Positions 49,221-58,971 of a stretch of DNA of 64,000 bases are shown here, one piece after another. The notes beneath the pieces are model-generated. The model did no database searches. It was not told where the DNA came from and worked only from the letters and a program-made list of their open reading frames with translations. The stretch is from Candidatus Bartonella washoeensis Sb944nv (lineage in GTDB: Bacteria > Pseudomonadota > Alphaproteobacteria > Rhizobiales > Rhizobiaceae): assembly GCF_000278135.1 (NCBI RefSeq), contig NZ_JH725024.1:332901-396900 (forward strand), given 5' to 3'. Position 1 is the stretch's first letter; every line of letters begins with the position of its first letter. The position numbers were made by a program, and so were the translations under genes.

Positions 49221-49669
49221 AAAAATATGGCTTAATCACACTGTTATCTTTATCTTGCATCTCTCATGCGACGGCACAAAATTCATTAGATGTTGAGGAA
49301 TATTATCAAAAAGCATTAGAAAACACGCAAAAATTAGACGCAGCAAAATCAGAAACCGCTGAAACGATTTATAAATCTGCTGCTGAAATGACAAAAAAAA
49401 TTGACGACATAAACAGCAAACTGGCAACTGTTAAAGCAAATCAAAACTCTAAACCTGAAGATTTTGAGGCTCTTCAAGTAGAACTTAGCATTCTTCAAGC
49501 AAGACTTCTATCAGATACCTTAAAACTTGAGTCTCTTGCTATGATACAAGCAAGAGATACGAAAACAAAAGAAGAACTACGTGAAGAACAAGTGCAACAA
49601 CAGCATAAAGAATTTGAAAAAAAATTAAAAGAAAAGCTTGAAAAAACAAGTACAGGACTAGAGAACTAA
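49217..49669 (+). CDS. virB5: VirB5 minor pilin (17-kDa-antigen type)
   Basis: This 150-residue protein has a signal peptide (about residues 1-20, ending ATA) and an almost wholly helical, charged body. It corresponds to the short VirB5 that is the 17-kDa immunodominant antigen of B. henselae. AAAGGAGAG precedes the ATG at 49217, which overlaps the end of virB4 by 4 bases (ATGA). It bears no resemblance to the longer coiled-coil VirB5 remnant at 36472. It sits at the pilus tip or surface and probably contacts host cells. Confidence 0.85.
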   Translation: MKKYGLITLLSLSCISHATAQNSLDVEEYYQKALENTQKLDAAKSETAETIYKSAAEMTKKIDDINSKLATVKANQNSKPEDFEALQVELSILQARLLSDTLKLESLAMIQARDTKTKEELREEQVQQQHKEFEKKLKEKLEKTSTGLEN

Positions 49670-50634
49670 TGAGTGACTTTAGTTTTTCCCCGTTTGAAAG
49701 CATTTCTGGATATATTTTACAACCACTCGATAATGTGATGAATACAACGGTGAGTGGTTTATCTTCTGCTATTTCGGCGCCGCTTAATCTTGCTGCGATC
49801 ATCTTTATTTTTTTGTATGGCTATAATGTTATGACGGGTCGCGTCACCTTTTCGATGCATAGCCTTCTTAACAATGTCGTTAAAATCGTTGTTGTCTCAA
49901 CAATGGCAACGAATGCGAACACATTTAATATTTATGTCAAAAATATTTTCTTTGGTGATTTAGCAAACGCCATTGGGAATGCACTTAACAGCAATCCTGC
50001 TGGCTCTAATGTCTTTGACTATATTTTGTTAAAGACAAGTCTTCGTTATCAAGAAGTCCTAGCAAATGCTTGGTTTCTTGAGAAAATCATGGTTGGACTT
50101 CTTGGTTCTTTAATGATTATGGCCGTGATTGTCTTTTGTATAGGTGGTTTTATTGTCCAAATGTTTGCAAAAGTTGCGCTTGTGATGATTATAGGTCTTG
50201 GGCCGCTCTTTATCAGCCTCTATTTGTTCAATGCAACGCGAAAATTCACTGATGCATGGATTTCGACACTGGTTAATTTTACGATTTTACAAGTTCTGGT
50301 AATAATGCTCGGAACGATTATGTGCAAAATTATCCTGTATGTTCTTAATGGCACCTATGATTCAATCTATTTTCTTTTCCCACCTGTCGTCGTTATCTCG
50401 GTAGTAGGGGCAATTCTTTTCCGCACTCTTCCTGGCATTTCCTCTGCACTTGCCAGTGGTGGACCATATTTTAACGCTGGTATGTCTTCGGGAGGACAGA
50501 TTATCTCGATGCTTTCCAGTGGAGCTAAAGCTGGTAGCAACACAGCCAAAAGTGCAGCATCAAAGCTCTCTGGTGCAGCAAGTGTCGCAGCCAAAGCTGC
50601 AAAAATTGGAGATCGGAGTCGTGGTCGATTTTAA
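49669..50634 (+). CDS. virB6: VirB6 inner-membrane channel protein
   Basis: This 321-residue polytopic protein has about six hydrophobic segments (clear ones near residues 40-58, 138-165, 165-185, 195-225 and 235-260), the central block SLYLFNATRKFTDAWISTL, and a small-residue-rich, basic C-terminal tail. The ATG at 49669 shares its first base with the stop of virB5. VirB6 forms part of the inner-membrane translocation pore. Confidence 0.9.
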   Translation: MSDFSFSPFESISGYILQPLDNVMNTTVSGLSSAISAPLNLAAIIFIFLYGYNVMTGRVTFSMHSLLNNVVKIVVVSTMATNANTFNIYVKNIFFGDLANAIGNALNSNPAGSNVFDYILLKTSLRYQEVLANAWFLEKIMVGLLGSLMIMAVIVFCIGGFIVQMFAKVALVMIIGLGPLFISLYLFNATRKFTDAWISTLVNFTILQVLVIMLGTIMCKIILYVLNGTYDSIYFLFPPVVVISVVGAILFRTLPGISSALASGGPYFNAGMSSGGQIISMLSSGAKAGSNTAKSAASKLSGAASVAAKAAKIGDRSRGRF

Positions 50635-50841
50635 TGTCAGACACCTCTTTAAAAGAAACATTGTTCTTGTTTTTGCGTTGCGTGCGCTGTTAAGCGCACG
50701 CACCACGAGGTTATCGCATGAAACACTTGATATCCTTGATTTCACAAGATCAATCAAAATGTTTCAGCGCATGTCTTTATGAGATTGTTTAAAGCAAGAT
50801 TCCCCATGCGTTGTATTTCAAAGTATTTGTGAGTTCAAAAC
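50635..50841. other. Short spacer between virB6 and virB7
   Basis: This is the only notable gap inside the intact virB operon. It contains GCGTGCGC and GCGCACGC close together (about 50680-50701), a possible hairpin with no following T-tract, which could be an mRNA processing or attenuation site. Confidence 0.35.
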
Positions 50842-51156
50842 ATGAAACGAAAAATAACTTTTGTTATGATCCTGATGGTCCCCCTTACGGGTTGCGTCTC
50901 TTTGAGCGGCCCCAAAAAACCTCCACGATGTAACGGCCAGCACACCCGCCCTTTAAACAGAGAGAAGTGGAATTGGGACAATAAAAACATCACCCTACAA
51001 GAAAAAATCGTAAAGCCTGTTACGGCCCCCATCATCCTCAACACATTGGAAAGCGAAAAAGCAACAGCTGACGTCAAACCTCATACAGCTTCATTGCGTT
51101 CGATAAGCCCTGAAACGCGTTCTGATAAAACTGTGGAGCTGACGCATGAAAAGTGA
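50842..51156 (+). CDS. virB7: VirB7 lipoprotein
   Basis: This 104-residue lipoprotein has the lipobox VPLTGC (Cys near residue 18) and the block [13 protein letters not shown], shared with the copy at 39094. It anchors and stabilises VirB9 in the outer-membrane core complex. It overlaps the start of virB8 by 11 bases. Confidence 0.85.
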   Translation: MKRKITFVMILMVPLTGCVSLSGPKKPPRCNGQHTRPLNREKWNWDNKNITLQEKIVKPVTAPIILNTLESEKATADVKPHTASLRSISPETRSDKTVELTHEK

Positions 51157-51814
51157 TGCATTTGATGAATATGTAAAAGAAGCACGATCATTTGATATTG
51201 ATCGCATGCATGGCATGCGACAGCGAATGAGAATTGCCATGGCTTTGACAGTGCTTTTTGGTTTGATGACAATTGCTTTAGCTTTAGCTGTAGCAGCATT
51301 AACACCCTTAAAAACAGTAGAGCCCTTTGTTATCCGCGTTGATAATTCAACAGGCATTGTTGATACTGTGCGCGCATTAAAAGAATCGCCAAACGACTAT
51401 GATGAAGCAATAACACGCTATTTTGCCGCAAAATATGTTCGTGCACGCGAAAGTTTTCAGCTATCAGAGGCGGAGCACAATTTCCGCTTAATCTCTCTTT
51501 TATCTTCACCAGCAGAACAAAACCGTTTTGCAAAATGGTATTCGGGCAACAATCCAGAAAGTCCGCAAAATATCTACCAAAACATGACCGCTAAAGTCAC
51601 AATAAAATCAATCTCCTTTTTAAGCAAAGCTCTTATTCAAGTGCGTTACTATAAAACAGTGAGAGAATTGAATGGAAAAGAAAACATTTCCCATTGGGTT
51701 TCGATCTTAAATTTTTCCTACATTAATGCACGCATTTCAACAGAGGACCGATTAATCAACCCGCTTGGCTTTCAAGTGTCGGAATATAGATCTGATCCAG
51801 AGGTGATAAAATGA
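51146..51814 (+). CDS. virB8: VirB8 assembly factor
   Basis: This 222-residue bitopic protein has a short cytoplasmic N-terminus, one membrane segment (about residues 32-55) and the conserved periplasmic NTF2-like domain, beginning [18 protein letters not shown] and ending [16 protein letters not shown]. It overlaps virB9 by 4 bases (ATGA). It nucleates assembly of the T4SS core. Confidence 0.93.
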   Translation: MKSDAFDEYVKEARSFDIDRMHGMRQRMRIAMALTVLFGLMTIALALAVAALTPLKTVEPFVIRVDNSTGIVDTVRALKESPNDYDEAITRYFAAKYVRARESFQLSEAEHNFRLISLLSSPAEQNRFAKWYSGNNPESPQNIYQNMTAKVTIKSISFLSKALIQVRYYKTVRELNGKENISHWVSILNFSYINARISTEDRLINPLGFQVSEYRSDPEVIK

Positions 51815-52677
51815 TCAGAATTTCAAAAACAATCTTTTTAGCTTTCATTTTTGCGATAAGCAGCCATACAGTCCCTTTATTTGCTGAAACAGCGCCTGTA
51901 AGTGCACGCAAAGATAATCGCATCAGATTTGTCAATTATGATCCATACAATGTTACGCAAATCATTGGATCTATTCGTTCTTCTGTACAGATCGAATTTG
52001 CTGATGATGAAGAAGTTACCTATGTCGGAATTGGCAATTCTGTTGCTTGGCAAGTTGCACCAGCTGGCCACTTTGTATTTCTAAAACCACGCGAAGTTCA
52101 ACCTGTTACCAATTTACAAATTGTAACAAGCCGTCAAGATGGAACAAAGCGGTCTTATCAATTTGAACTCCAAGTGCGTGAAGGCGATGTCTCAGCCGGC
52201 AATGATACATATTTCCTGGTAAAGTTTCGTTATCCAGAAGATGAAGCCTTGCGTAAAAAATTAGCCGAAGCAGCAAAAGCTGCACAGCGCGAAGAAAACT
52301 TCGTCAATGACATTTTAAATACCCATGAAGATTTTGGACCACGCAATTGGGCTTATGAAGCGCAAGGCTCAACCCTAATTGAACCAAGCTCTGTCTATGA
52401 TAACGGTAAAACAACAACCTTTACATTTTTGGGCAATACCGAAATTCCTGCCATTTACCTTGTATCACTTGATGGACAAGAATCTCTCGTTCCAAAATCG
52501 ATAAAAGGAAATCAGGTCATTGTTCATGCCACAGCTGCGCAATTTACTTTGCGCCGTGGAAATGACGTGCTGTGTATCTTCAATAAAAGATTTATGCCTG
52601 AAGGGATTAATCCCCAAACTGGTACAACATCACCATCGGTACAACGTAAAGTGAACATAGGAAATGGTCATGAATGA
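51811..52677 (+). CDS. virB9: VirB9 outer-membrane core protein
   Basis: This 288-residue periplasmic/outer-membrane protein has a signal peptide ending about LFA (residue 24). [20 protein letters not shown] sequence ([16 protein letters not shown]) and [11 protein letters not shown] mark the N-terminal and C-terminal domains. [14 protein letters not shown] is the VirB7/VirB10-binding sandwich region. The frame is intact. Confidence 0.93.
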   Translation: MIRISKTIFLAFIFAISSHTVPLFAETAPVSARKDNRIRFVNYDPYNVTQIIGSIRSSVQIEFADDEEVTYVGIGNSVAWQVAPAGHFVFLKPREVQPVTNLQIVTSRQDGTKRSYQFELQVREGDVSAGNDTYFLVKFRYPEDEALRKKLAEAAKAAQREENFVNDILNTHEDFGPRNWAYEAQGSTLIEPSSVYDNGKTTTFTFLGNTEIPAIYLVSLDGQESLVPKSIKGNQVIVHATAAQFTLRRGNDVLCIFNKRFMPEGINPQTGTTSPSVQRKVNIGNGHE

Positions 52678-53827
52678 CGAAATGGATGAAAATAACATTA
52701 ATGATCGCGATATAATAAAAGACGCTCAAGGAAAAAAACAGCATTCCAATACAAGCAAAGCAGTTGTTCTTCTAATTCTTTTCGGTGTTTGTAGTTATTT
52801 AGCATATTCAACGCTTGTGACGGATAAAAAACAACCCGTTGAACTTCCAAAAGAAGGGATCATTCAGCAAACAGAGCTTTTCCAACCTGCACAACATAAA
52901 CCTGTACCCCTCGAACCAACCGAACAAAATAACGTCCTGTTGCCGAAAGTCGCGCTGCCGACGCCGAAAATAAATCAATCAAATTCCGATGATTCGCTCT
53001 TAGAAGCAGCACAACGTGCTCCTGTATTAGCCTATGCCAACACACAACAGGGCCAAACGAACACAACAAAAAATAATGGCGCTTTATCTAACCAACCCGA
53101 AAATAAGCCTGATGAAACAGCGCAACGCTTTAATCATCTGCTCAAACCGACAACTCTTGAGGGTGTTCGTGCTTCAATACTTGGCAATCGAAACTACATC
53201 ATCGCGATGGGGGCTTCCATTCCGTGTATCTTAGAAACAGCAATCAGCAGTGATCAACAGGGATTTGCTAGTTGTATCATCTCGCGAGATATCTTGTCAG
53301 ACAATGGTCGTGTTGTTCTCCTCGACAAAGGCACACAAATTGTTGGCGAATATCGCTCTGGATTAAAAAAAGGTCAAAATCGTCTCTTTGTGCTGTGGAA
53401 TAGAGCCAAAACACCAAGTGGTGTTATTATAACATTAGCCTCACCAGCAACGGATGCCTTAGGACGTTCTGGTGTTGACGGAGATATTGATAATCATTGG
53501 TTAGAGAGGATTGGATCTGCGCTTCTTTTCTCGATTGTAAAAGATGCAACGAACTATGCAAAAGGCCGTTTATCAAAAGACCAAGAAAAGAACAGCGCTG
53601 AAACGGTCTCTTCAGGACAAAACATTGCAAATATTATCACAGAAAATTACGCCAATATTCCACCAACACTGACTAAAAACCAAGGAGAAATGATCAATGT
53701 TTTTGTTGCCCGCGATTTAGATTTTTCCAGTGTTTATAAATTGAAAGTGATTGAAAACAAAAAACAAATTGTCAATCGGGCGATTTCAAGAAACTTTTAT
53801 AAAAATTCTGCAGTGATTTTGAAATGA
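52670..53827 (+). CDS. virB10: VirB10 core-complex scaffold
   Basis: This 385-residue protein has a cytoplasmic tail, one membrane segment (about residues 26-44), a proline-rich periplasmic linker and the C-terminal beta-domain with RNYIIAMGASIPCILETAI and SDNGRVVLLDKGTQIVGEYR. The ATG at 52670 has AGGA 8 bases upstream; an ATG at 52664 is possible. It overlaps virB9 at one end and virB11 (ATGA) at the other. It spans both membranes and transmits the ATPase signal. The copy at 40947 lacks its C-terminus. Confidence 0.93.
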   Translation: MNDEMDENNINDRDIIKDAQGKKQHSNTSKAVVLLILFGVCSYLAYSTLVTDKKQPVELPKEGIIQQTELFQPAQHKPVPLEPTEQNNVLLPKVALPTPKINQSNSDDSLLEAAQRAPVLAYANTQQGQTNTTKNNGALSNQPENKPDETAQRFNHLLKPTTLEGVRASILGNRNYIIAMGASIPCILETAISSDQQGFASCIISRDILSDNGRVVLLDKGTQIVGEYRSGLKKGQNRLFVLWNRAKTPSGVIITLASPATDALGRSGVDGDIDNHWLERIGSALLFSIVKDATNYAKGRLSKDQEKNSAETVSSGQNIANIITENYANIPPTLTKNQGEMINVFVARDLDFSSVYKLKVIENKKQIVNRAISRNFYKNSAVILK

Positions 53828-54894
53828 ACCAAAACATGCACAATATGGGCGATGAAACCGTCGCGATTGTTTTAACAAAACTCGAACCAATCAATGACTT
53901 TCTCAAAGATGAGAGCCTCTTTGAGATTGTCATCAATCGTCCCTATCAAGTGATGACTGAAGGTGTTAAGGGATGGAAAACAATAGAAGCGCCAGCTCTT
54001 TCGTTTGATGAGCTTATGGGTATTGCTAAAGTTGTTGCTTCCTATTCTAAGCAAAATATATCAGACAAAAACCCAATATTATCGGCTACCTTACCAGGAA
54101 ATGAGCGTATTCAAATTGTCATTCCGCCTGCGGTGGAAAAAGACACAATCAGTATGACAATTCGCAAACCATCATCGCACAGTTTTTCACTCGAAGATCT
54201 CGCAAATAAAGGTCTCTTTTCGATGTGTGAACAGGTGTCATTCACACCACTGAATGATTATCAATCACGTTTTAAGGAACTTAAAAGCATTGAGCATGAT
54301 TTGGCAACCTTCTATTGTAATAAGGATTTTGTTTCCTTTTTTAATCAAGCTGTAAAATGCCAAAAAAATATTTTGATCGCGGGGAAAACTGGCTCTGGTA
54401 AAACAACGCTGTCAAAAGCATTAATTGCTAAAATTCCCAATGATGAGCGTATTATCACCATTGAAGACACACCTGAATTGGTGGTGCCACAGCCTAATCA
54501 TGTTTCCATGATCTATTCAAAAGATGGTCAAGGGTTAGCTTCTGTCGGCCCAAAGGAATTACTCGAATCTGCGTTGCGAATGCGTCCTGACCGTATCCTT
54601 TTACAAGAACTTCGAGATGGAACAGCCTTTTATTATATCCGCAATGTCAATTCAGGCCATCCAGGTTCGATTACCACAGTTCATGCGTCAACAGCACTTG
54701 CTGCATTTGAACAAATGACCCTTTTGATCAAAGAAAGCGAGGGCGGAGGAGATTTAGAGCGCGATGATATTCGCGGGCTTTTGATTTCAATGATTGATAT
54801 CATTGTTCAATGCAAACGGGTCGAAGGAAAATTTAAGGTCACAGAAATTTATTATGACCCCTTCAAACAACGCAACATCTTTGGTGGAAATTAA
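53824..54894 (+). CDS. virB11: VirB11 traffic ATPase
   Basis: This 356-residue hexameric ATPase has the Walker A motif AGKTGSGKTTLSKAL (about residue 186), the Asp box EDTPELVVP, the Walker B region MRPDRILLQELRDG and the His box GHPGSITTVHAS. It couples ATP hydrolysis to pilus assembly and substrate transfer at the inner membrane. The frame is intact. It ends the core virB operon, 68 bases before the antitoxin gene. Confidence 0.94.
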   Translation: MNQNMHNMGDETVAIVLTKLEPINDFLKDESLFEIVINRPYQVMTEGVKGWKTIEAPALSFDELMGIAKVVASYSKQNISDKNPILSATLPGNERIQIVIPPAVEKDTISMTIRKPSSHSFSLEDLANKGLFSMCEQVSFTPLNDYQSRFKELKSIEHDLATFYCNKDFVSFFNQAVKCQKNILIAGKTGSGKTTLSKALIAKIPNDERIITIEDTPELVVPQPNHVSMIYSKDGQGLASVGPKELLESALRMRPDRILLQELRDGTAFYYIRNVNSGHPGSITTVHASTALAAFEQMTLLIKESEGGGDLERDDIRGLLISMIDIIVQCKRVEGKFKVTEIYYDPFKQRNIFGGN

Positions 54895-54962
54895 AGGGAG
54901 ATATCGCCTACACCAAAAGGCTTTTTTAAGGCAAATCTTGAAAAGTTAGAAAGGAAAAATAG

Positions 54963-55169
54963 ATGGAATCAAAGGCGAAAGATAATCTTTCATCAATCAC
55001 ACCGGAAGAATTGAAAAAACGCCGCGAAGCAGTTGATGCAGTCATCAACACCCACGCAATTGAGGGTATAATGCTTCATCCCACAACACTAAAAATTTTA
55101 GAAGAATATGCAAGGGGAGAGACTTCACTAGAAGAATTCAATACTCTTATGGATAACGCTACATTATAA
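54963..55169 (+). CDS. biaA: BiaA/VbhA-type Fic antitoxin
   Basis: This 68-residue helical protein contains the class I antitoxin motif [S/T]xxxE[G/N] as THAIEG (Thr30, Glu34, Gly35). In this family the helix docks on the Fic domain and its Glu displaces the ATP gamma-phosphate, which blocks AMPylation. The gene has an AAGGA site, lies 10 bases upstream of a Fic-BID effector, and ends with a SLEEFNTLMDNATL-like helix, shared with the broken copy at 61321. It would protect the bacterium until the effector is exported without it. Confidence 0.88.
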   Translation: MESKAKDNLSSITPEELKKRREAVDAVINTHAIEGIMLHPTTLKILEEYARGETSLEEFNTLMDNATL

Positions 55170-55179
55170 GGAAGTAACA

Positions 55180-56805
55180 ATGCCAAAAGCAAAATTAAAA
55201 AAAACAGGCTCCACAGTGCCTTCTCCTGAACATTATATGTATCCTAAGAGCAAAACACTGAAAAATAAATATGGAATAAAGGACCTTGATACCTTTACTG
55301 CAAGATGTGCGCATGATTCAGCAAAAGCAATAATCAATCTTCGTGAAGAAGCTCTGCCAGAAAATTTTAATAGTGCTTACCTCTGCTCTCTTCATCAACG
55401 TCTGTTTAGAAATACGTTTGAATGGGCTGGCTGCACGCGCAATGTTCCCTTCACATTTGCAGATGGCACCACTGCCGTCGCACCAGTAATGAAAAAAATA
55501 ACCCATTTTGCAGTTGGTAGCGAAGTAGAAGAAGGTCTCAATAAATTAGATCAAACGCTTGCTGCAAAGAATAATTTGCAAGGCTTAACACGCGAAGAAT
55601 TTACTCATGAAGCAGCAGAAATATTTGCCTTTCTCAACTATATGCATCCTTTTAGAGAAGGCAATGGACGTACACAACGGGTCTTTCTTGAAAACCTTGC
55701 CAAAGCTGCAGGCCACAAGCTGGAATTTTCCCTTGTGACAAAAGAACGCATGTTGCTTGCCAGTGTCGCAGCAATAGAAAATGGCAATCTAGAGCCTATG
55801 CGTCATCTTTTTGAGGATATCTCTAATCCCAAAAAAATAGGTATTTTAAAAGAATTCATGGAAAACATGAAAGATCTTGGGCGCAATGTTAATGACCGTC
55901 CTGTTATGGTTGCAAAGGAAGGTGAAACCTACACGGGCACCTATAGAGGTGCTGGTCTTGAAGGCTTTGCACTCAACGTCAAAGGTGCTTACATCATTGG
56001 CCCAAAAGAGCATCTTACACCAGAACAGGTAAAGACATTAAAGCCTGGTGACAAATGCACCATTACAATCCAAAGAGCACATGACCTTGAAAAAATTCTG
56101 ATCCCAGAAGAGAATTTAGCCCCTTTGACTCAAAATGAATGTGCCGAAATGATTGCACAAGATGCCCGTGTCCACACATGCCGCGATCAAATCCAAAAAT
56201 ACGCAAAATTTGTTTATGGCAGCTCAAAAGCATTAAACGAGCAGATGGTGCAGATGATTAATGATACAAGCTTTGGAGATAAACTCGCTAAACAGATTGT
56301 GGACAATCCGCATTTTGTTGCTCGTCTTGCGGGTATCGATTTCCTTTGCTTTAAAAATCAAATGCGCGCAAATGCTGAAAAGCATGTTAATCTGCTCGGT
56401 GCCGCAGTTGCAAATTTTTCGTATGCTGTAAGACATACGCAAAAAGAAATAATGCAAGAGCATCAAACAGAACAAAAACGTCGCGGACAAAAAGTAGCAA
56501 TGCCAAGTCAGGACTTGCAAAATCTCCTCGTATTACCAAGAGAATTGCAACAAGAAAGCTTAGCTGCTTCTCCTTTGCTTCAAAAAGAGCTCTCTAGTTT
56601 TGTACAAAATGTCAATGCCCGTCTTTCATCAAACGAGCAGAAAGCAGTCAAGAACAGTGATCATAAAACACTAGCTGAAAGTCTTGGTGTTTCAGAACAT
56701 CAAGCACAAGAAATTGCACAAATCACTAAGCAAGCCAAAGAAGTACACCAACAATCGCAAATATGTAGAGTCAGCCGCCCGAAAGTGCTCGCTATGGCTA
56801 GTTAA
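55180..56805 (+). CDS. Fic-BID effector, canonical Fic motif (Bep1/BepA-like)
   Basis: This 541-residue T4SS effector has an N-terminal Fic domain (about residues 40-215) with a perfect catalytic motif HPFREGNGRTQR (156-167) and the flap FTFADGTTAV (91-100). A small OB-type linker follows (about 230-310), then a C-terminal BID domain (about 320-530) with a basic tail, the VirD4 export signal. The motif predicts AMP transfer from ATP to a host protein. The closest idea is the Bep1/BepA group, where Bep1 modifies Rac GTPases; the target here cannot be read off. It forms an operon with biaA, with a TAAGGAAG ribosome binding site. Confidence 0.93.
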   Translation: MPKAKLKKTGSTVPSPEHYMYPKSKTLKNKYGIKDLDTFTARCAHDSAKAIINLREEALPENFNSAYLCSLHQRLFRNTFEWAGCTRNVPFTFADGTTAVAPVMKKITHFAVGSEVEEGLNKLDQTLAAKNNLQGLTREEFTHEAAEIFAFLNYMHPFREGNGRTQRVFLENLAKAAGHKLEFSLVTKERMLLASVAAIENGNLEPMRHLFEDISNPKKIGILKEFMENMKDLGRNVNDRPVMVAKEGETYTGTYRGAGLEGFALNVKGAYIIGPKEHLTPEQVKTLKPGDKCTITIQRAHDLEKILIPEENLAPLTQNECAEMIAQDARVHTCRDQIQKYAKFVYGSSKALNEQMVQMINDTSFGDKLAKQIVDNPHFVARLAGIDFLCFKNQMRANAEKHVNLLGAAVANFSYAVRHTQKEIMQEHQTEQKRRGQKVAMPSQDLQNLLVLPRELQQESLAASPLLQKELSSFVQNVNARLSSNEQKAVKNSDHKTLAESLGVSEHQAQEIAQITKQAKEVHQQSQICRVSRPKVLAMAS

Positions 56806-57174
56806 ACACTTTGAGTGGTTTCCACCTCATTTGAACACACATAGCTGGCAGATATTTTAACACTCTCTCCCTCATGAGAAAAGAAGACATGCCATATCGT
56901 CAATAAAAAGGAAGTATTTCACACTATACCCCGTCATTTTAGCTGCCAACTAAAAGAATTAAAAATAAGACACCGTGAGTAATTACTTTGAACATTAGAA
57001 GAATTACAAAAATATCACGAAGAAGAAGCTCATGCAAAGCACTCAACATCTCCAAACTTGAAAGAAAAAAGCCTCATTTAAAACAACTTATATTTTAGGA
57101 GAATAAGCAAAAAAGGACACTTCACACAAAAAACTTAATCCCCCTATGAATGTTGATATTATAAGGAGATCATG
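56806..57174. other. Spacer between the first two effector genes
   Basis: No antitoxin-like frame is recognisable here, in contrast to the regions before the first and third Fic effectors. A strong AAGGAG ribosome binding site (57163-57168) serves the next gene. It probably holds that gene's own promoter. Confidence 0.45.
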
Positions 57175-58806
57175 ATGCCAAAAGCAAAGTCAAAAACAAA
57201 AGGAATCCCCTCACCCCATCATTATGTCTATCCTGGTACCAATATACTCAAAAATAAATATGGAGAAAAAGATTTAAAACTCTTTATGGAAAAATGTTCG
57301 TATGATATAGAAGAGGCAAAAAAGGTCTTGCGTAAAGAACCGCTGCCAGAATTTTTTGATTCCGGCTATATATGCCACATCCATCGTCAGTTTTTTGAAA
57401 ATACATTTGAATGGGCTGGACAGATGCGCACTGTTCCGTTCACGTTTGAAGATGGTAGCACTGCTGCCATGCCAGAAGTGAAAAGAGAAGAATGGGGCAT
57501 TGCTTTTGCACACAATGAGGAAATCCTCGAAAAATTAGCAAAATTCGAGCAAATGCTTGCCGAAAAAAACAATTTGCAAGGCTTAACGCGCGAAGAATTT
57601 AACGCTGAAGCAGTAGAATTGTTTATCTCTCTCAAACGTATACATCCATTTATAGATGGCAATGAACAGGTAGCAGAATTCTTTTTTGAACGCCTCGCCA
57701 GAGCGGCAGGAATGCATCGGCTTCACTTTTCACTCGTACCAACAAAGCGCATGATGACTGCCTATAGTGAGGCACTACAACATGGCAACCCAGAGCCTAT
57801 GCAACATATATTTGAAGATATCTCCAATATAGACAAAACATTGCTTTTACAGGATTTCATGTACAACATGAAACAACTTGAGCACGATATTAATGAACGT
57901 AATTTTATGGTTGCAAAAGAAGGTGTAACTTACTTAGGCACCTATCAATTTGATAATTCTGATAGTTTTGTGGTCGATACGCAAGAAATTTACATCGTCT
58001 GCGATAAAAAGCATCTCCCACCAGAACAAATAAAAACATTAAAACCCGGTGATATAATTACCTTTACAGCTCCAAAAAACGAAGAATTTGAAAAAATACT
58101 CATTCCCAAAGAAACATTAGCACCTCTAACAGAAAGTGAATTTTCCGACAGGGTTGCGAAAAATCCCCGTGTCGAAGCGGCTATACGCAAAGTTCAGCAT
58201 TTGTCAAAACTTATTTACGACCGCCCACAAGTATTAGACAGATATATAGAAGAGATATTTAAAAATCCAGACTCAGGCAAAAATCTTGCCGATCGGATTC
58301 AAAACCATCCTGGCTGGTTTTCTCCTCTTGTAGGTACCGATTTTCTTTTTTTTAAAAGTCAAACGCGTACAAATGCGGAAAAACTTTTGAAGCAGCTCGG
58401 TAGTGCAATTATAAATTGTACAGAAGCTACACTTTATGCGCGTCATACAGTCACTAAAGAACATCAAATCGAAAAAGAACGCCGCAGCAAAGCGGTAGAG
58501 AGGCCGAGTCGAAACTTGCAAAATCTCTTTTTCTTATCACCAGAAAAACAAAGAGAAGTCTTGTCTCAAAGTCCTCAGTTATACAAAGAACTCCAAACTC
58601 TTGTATACAATGTCGAGCAGCGTCTCTCATCAAACGAGTATAATGCGATCAAAAAAAATGATTATGCAACACTCGCGAAAAGTATTGGTGTGTCAGACCA
58701 CAAAGCACGAGAAATTAGCGACACTGTTAAGAAAGCCAAAAAAGCACATGAGAATTTCCACATACGCAGCCAAAATCGCTCCAATGCGCTCGCGATGGCC
58801 AGCTAA
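57175..58806 (+). CDS. Fic-BID effector with degenerate Fic motif
   Basis: This 543-residue paralogue of the first effector has the same architecture: Fic domain, OB-type linker, BID domain (about residues 320-530) and a tail ending NALAMAS. The catalytic motif reads HPFIDGNEQVAE (157-168). The His and the acidic residue remain, but Gly-Arg and the final Arg, needed to bind the ATP phosphates, are gone. AMPylation is therefore unlikely, and the protein may use another nucleotide chemistry or act as a binding scaffold. No antitoxin precedes it. The start at 57175 suits the ribosome binding site and aligns with MPKAK of the first effector; an ATG at 57172 is next to it. Confidence 0.9.
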   Translation: MPKAKSKTKGIPSPHHYVYPGTNILKNKYGEKDLKLFMEKCSYDIEEAKKVLRKEPLPEFFDSGYICHIHRQFFENTFEWAGQMRTVPFTFEDGSTAAMPEVKREEWGIAFAHNEEILEKLAKFEQMLAEKNNLQGLTREEFNAEAVELFISLKRIHPFIDGNEQVAEFFFERLARAAGMHRLHFSLVPTKRMMTAYSEALQHGNPEPMQHIFEDISNIDKTLLLQDFMYNMKQLEHDINERNFMVAKEGVTYLGTYQFDNSDSFVVDTQEIYIVCDKKHLPPEQIKTLKPGDIITFTAPKNEEFEKILIPKETLAPLTESEFSDRVAKNPRVEAAIRKVQHLSKLIYDRPQVLDRYIEEIFKNPDSGKNLADRIQNHPGWFSPLVGTDFLFFKSQTRTNAEKLLKQLGSAIINCTEATLYARHTVTKEHQIEKERRSKAVERPSRNLQNLFFLSPEKQREVLSQSPQLYKELQTLVYNVEQRLSSNEYNAIKKNDYATLAKSIGVSDHKAREISDTVKKAKKAHENFHIRSQNRSNALAMAS

Positions 58807-58971
58807 AAACTGTGAAAACTGATATCTTCCTTTGAACCTCAGTGGAGAGGAGTATTTTGACACTCTCCTTCCCATGAAAAATGGAGACGTAAAGTGCTTA
58901 GTCATCGATTTTTAAAATACCGTTTTACAATATATCCCGATAAAACTGTCCGCAAAAACTGAAAGTAAGAC

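Noticed and set aside
33416..54894. Assembly duplication artefact explaining the two virB operons
   Set aside because: The copies differ throughout, carry different virB5 genes, and only one has eexN genes, so they are two real loci.
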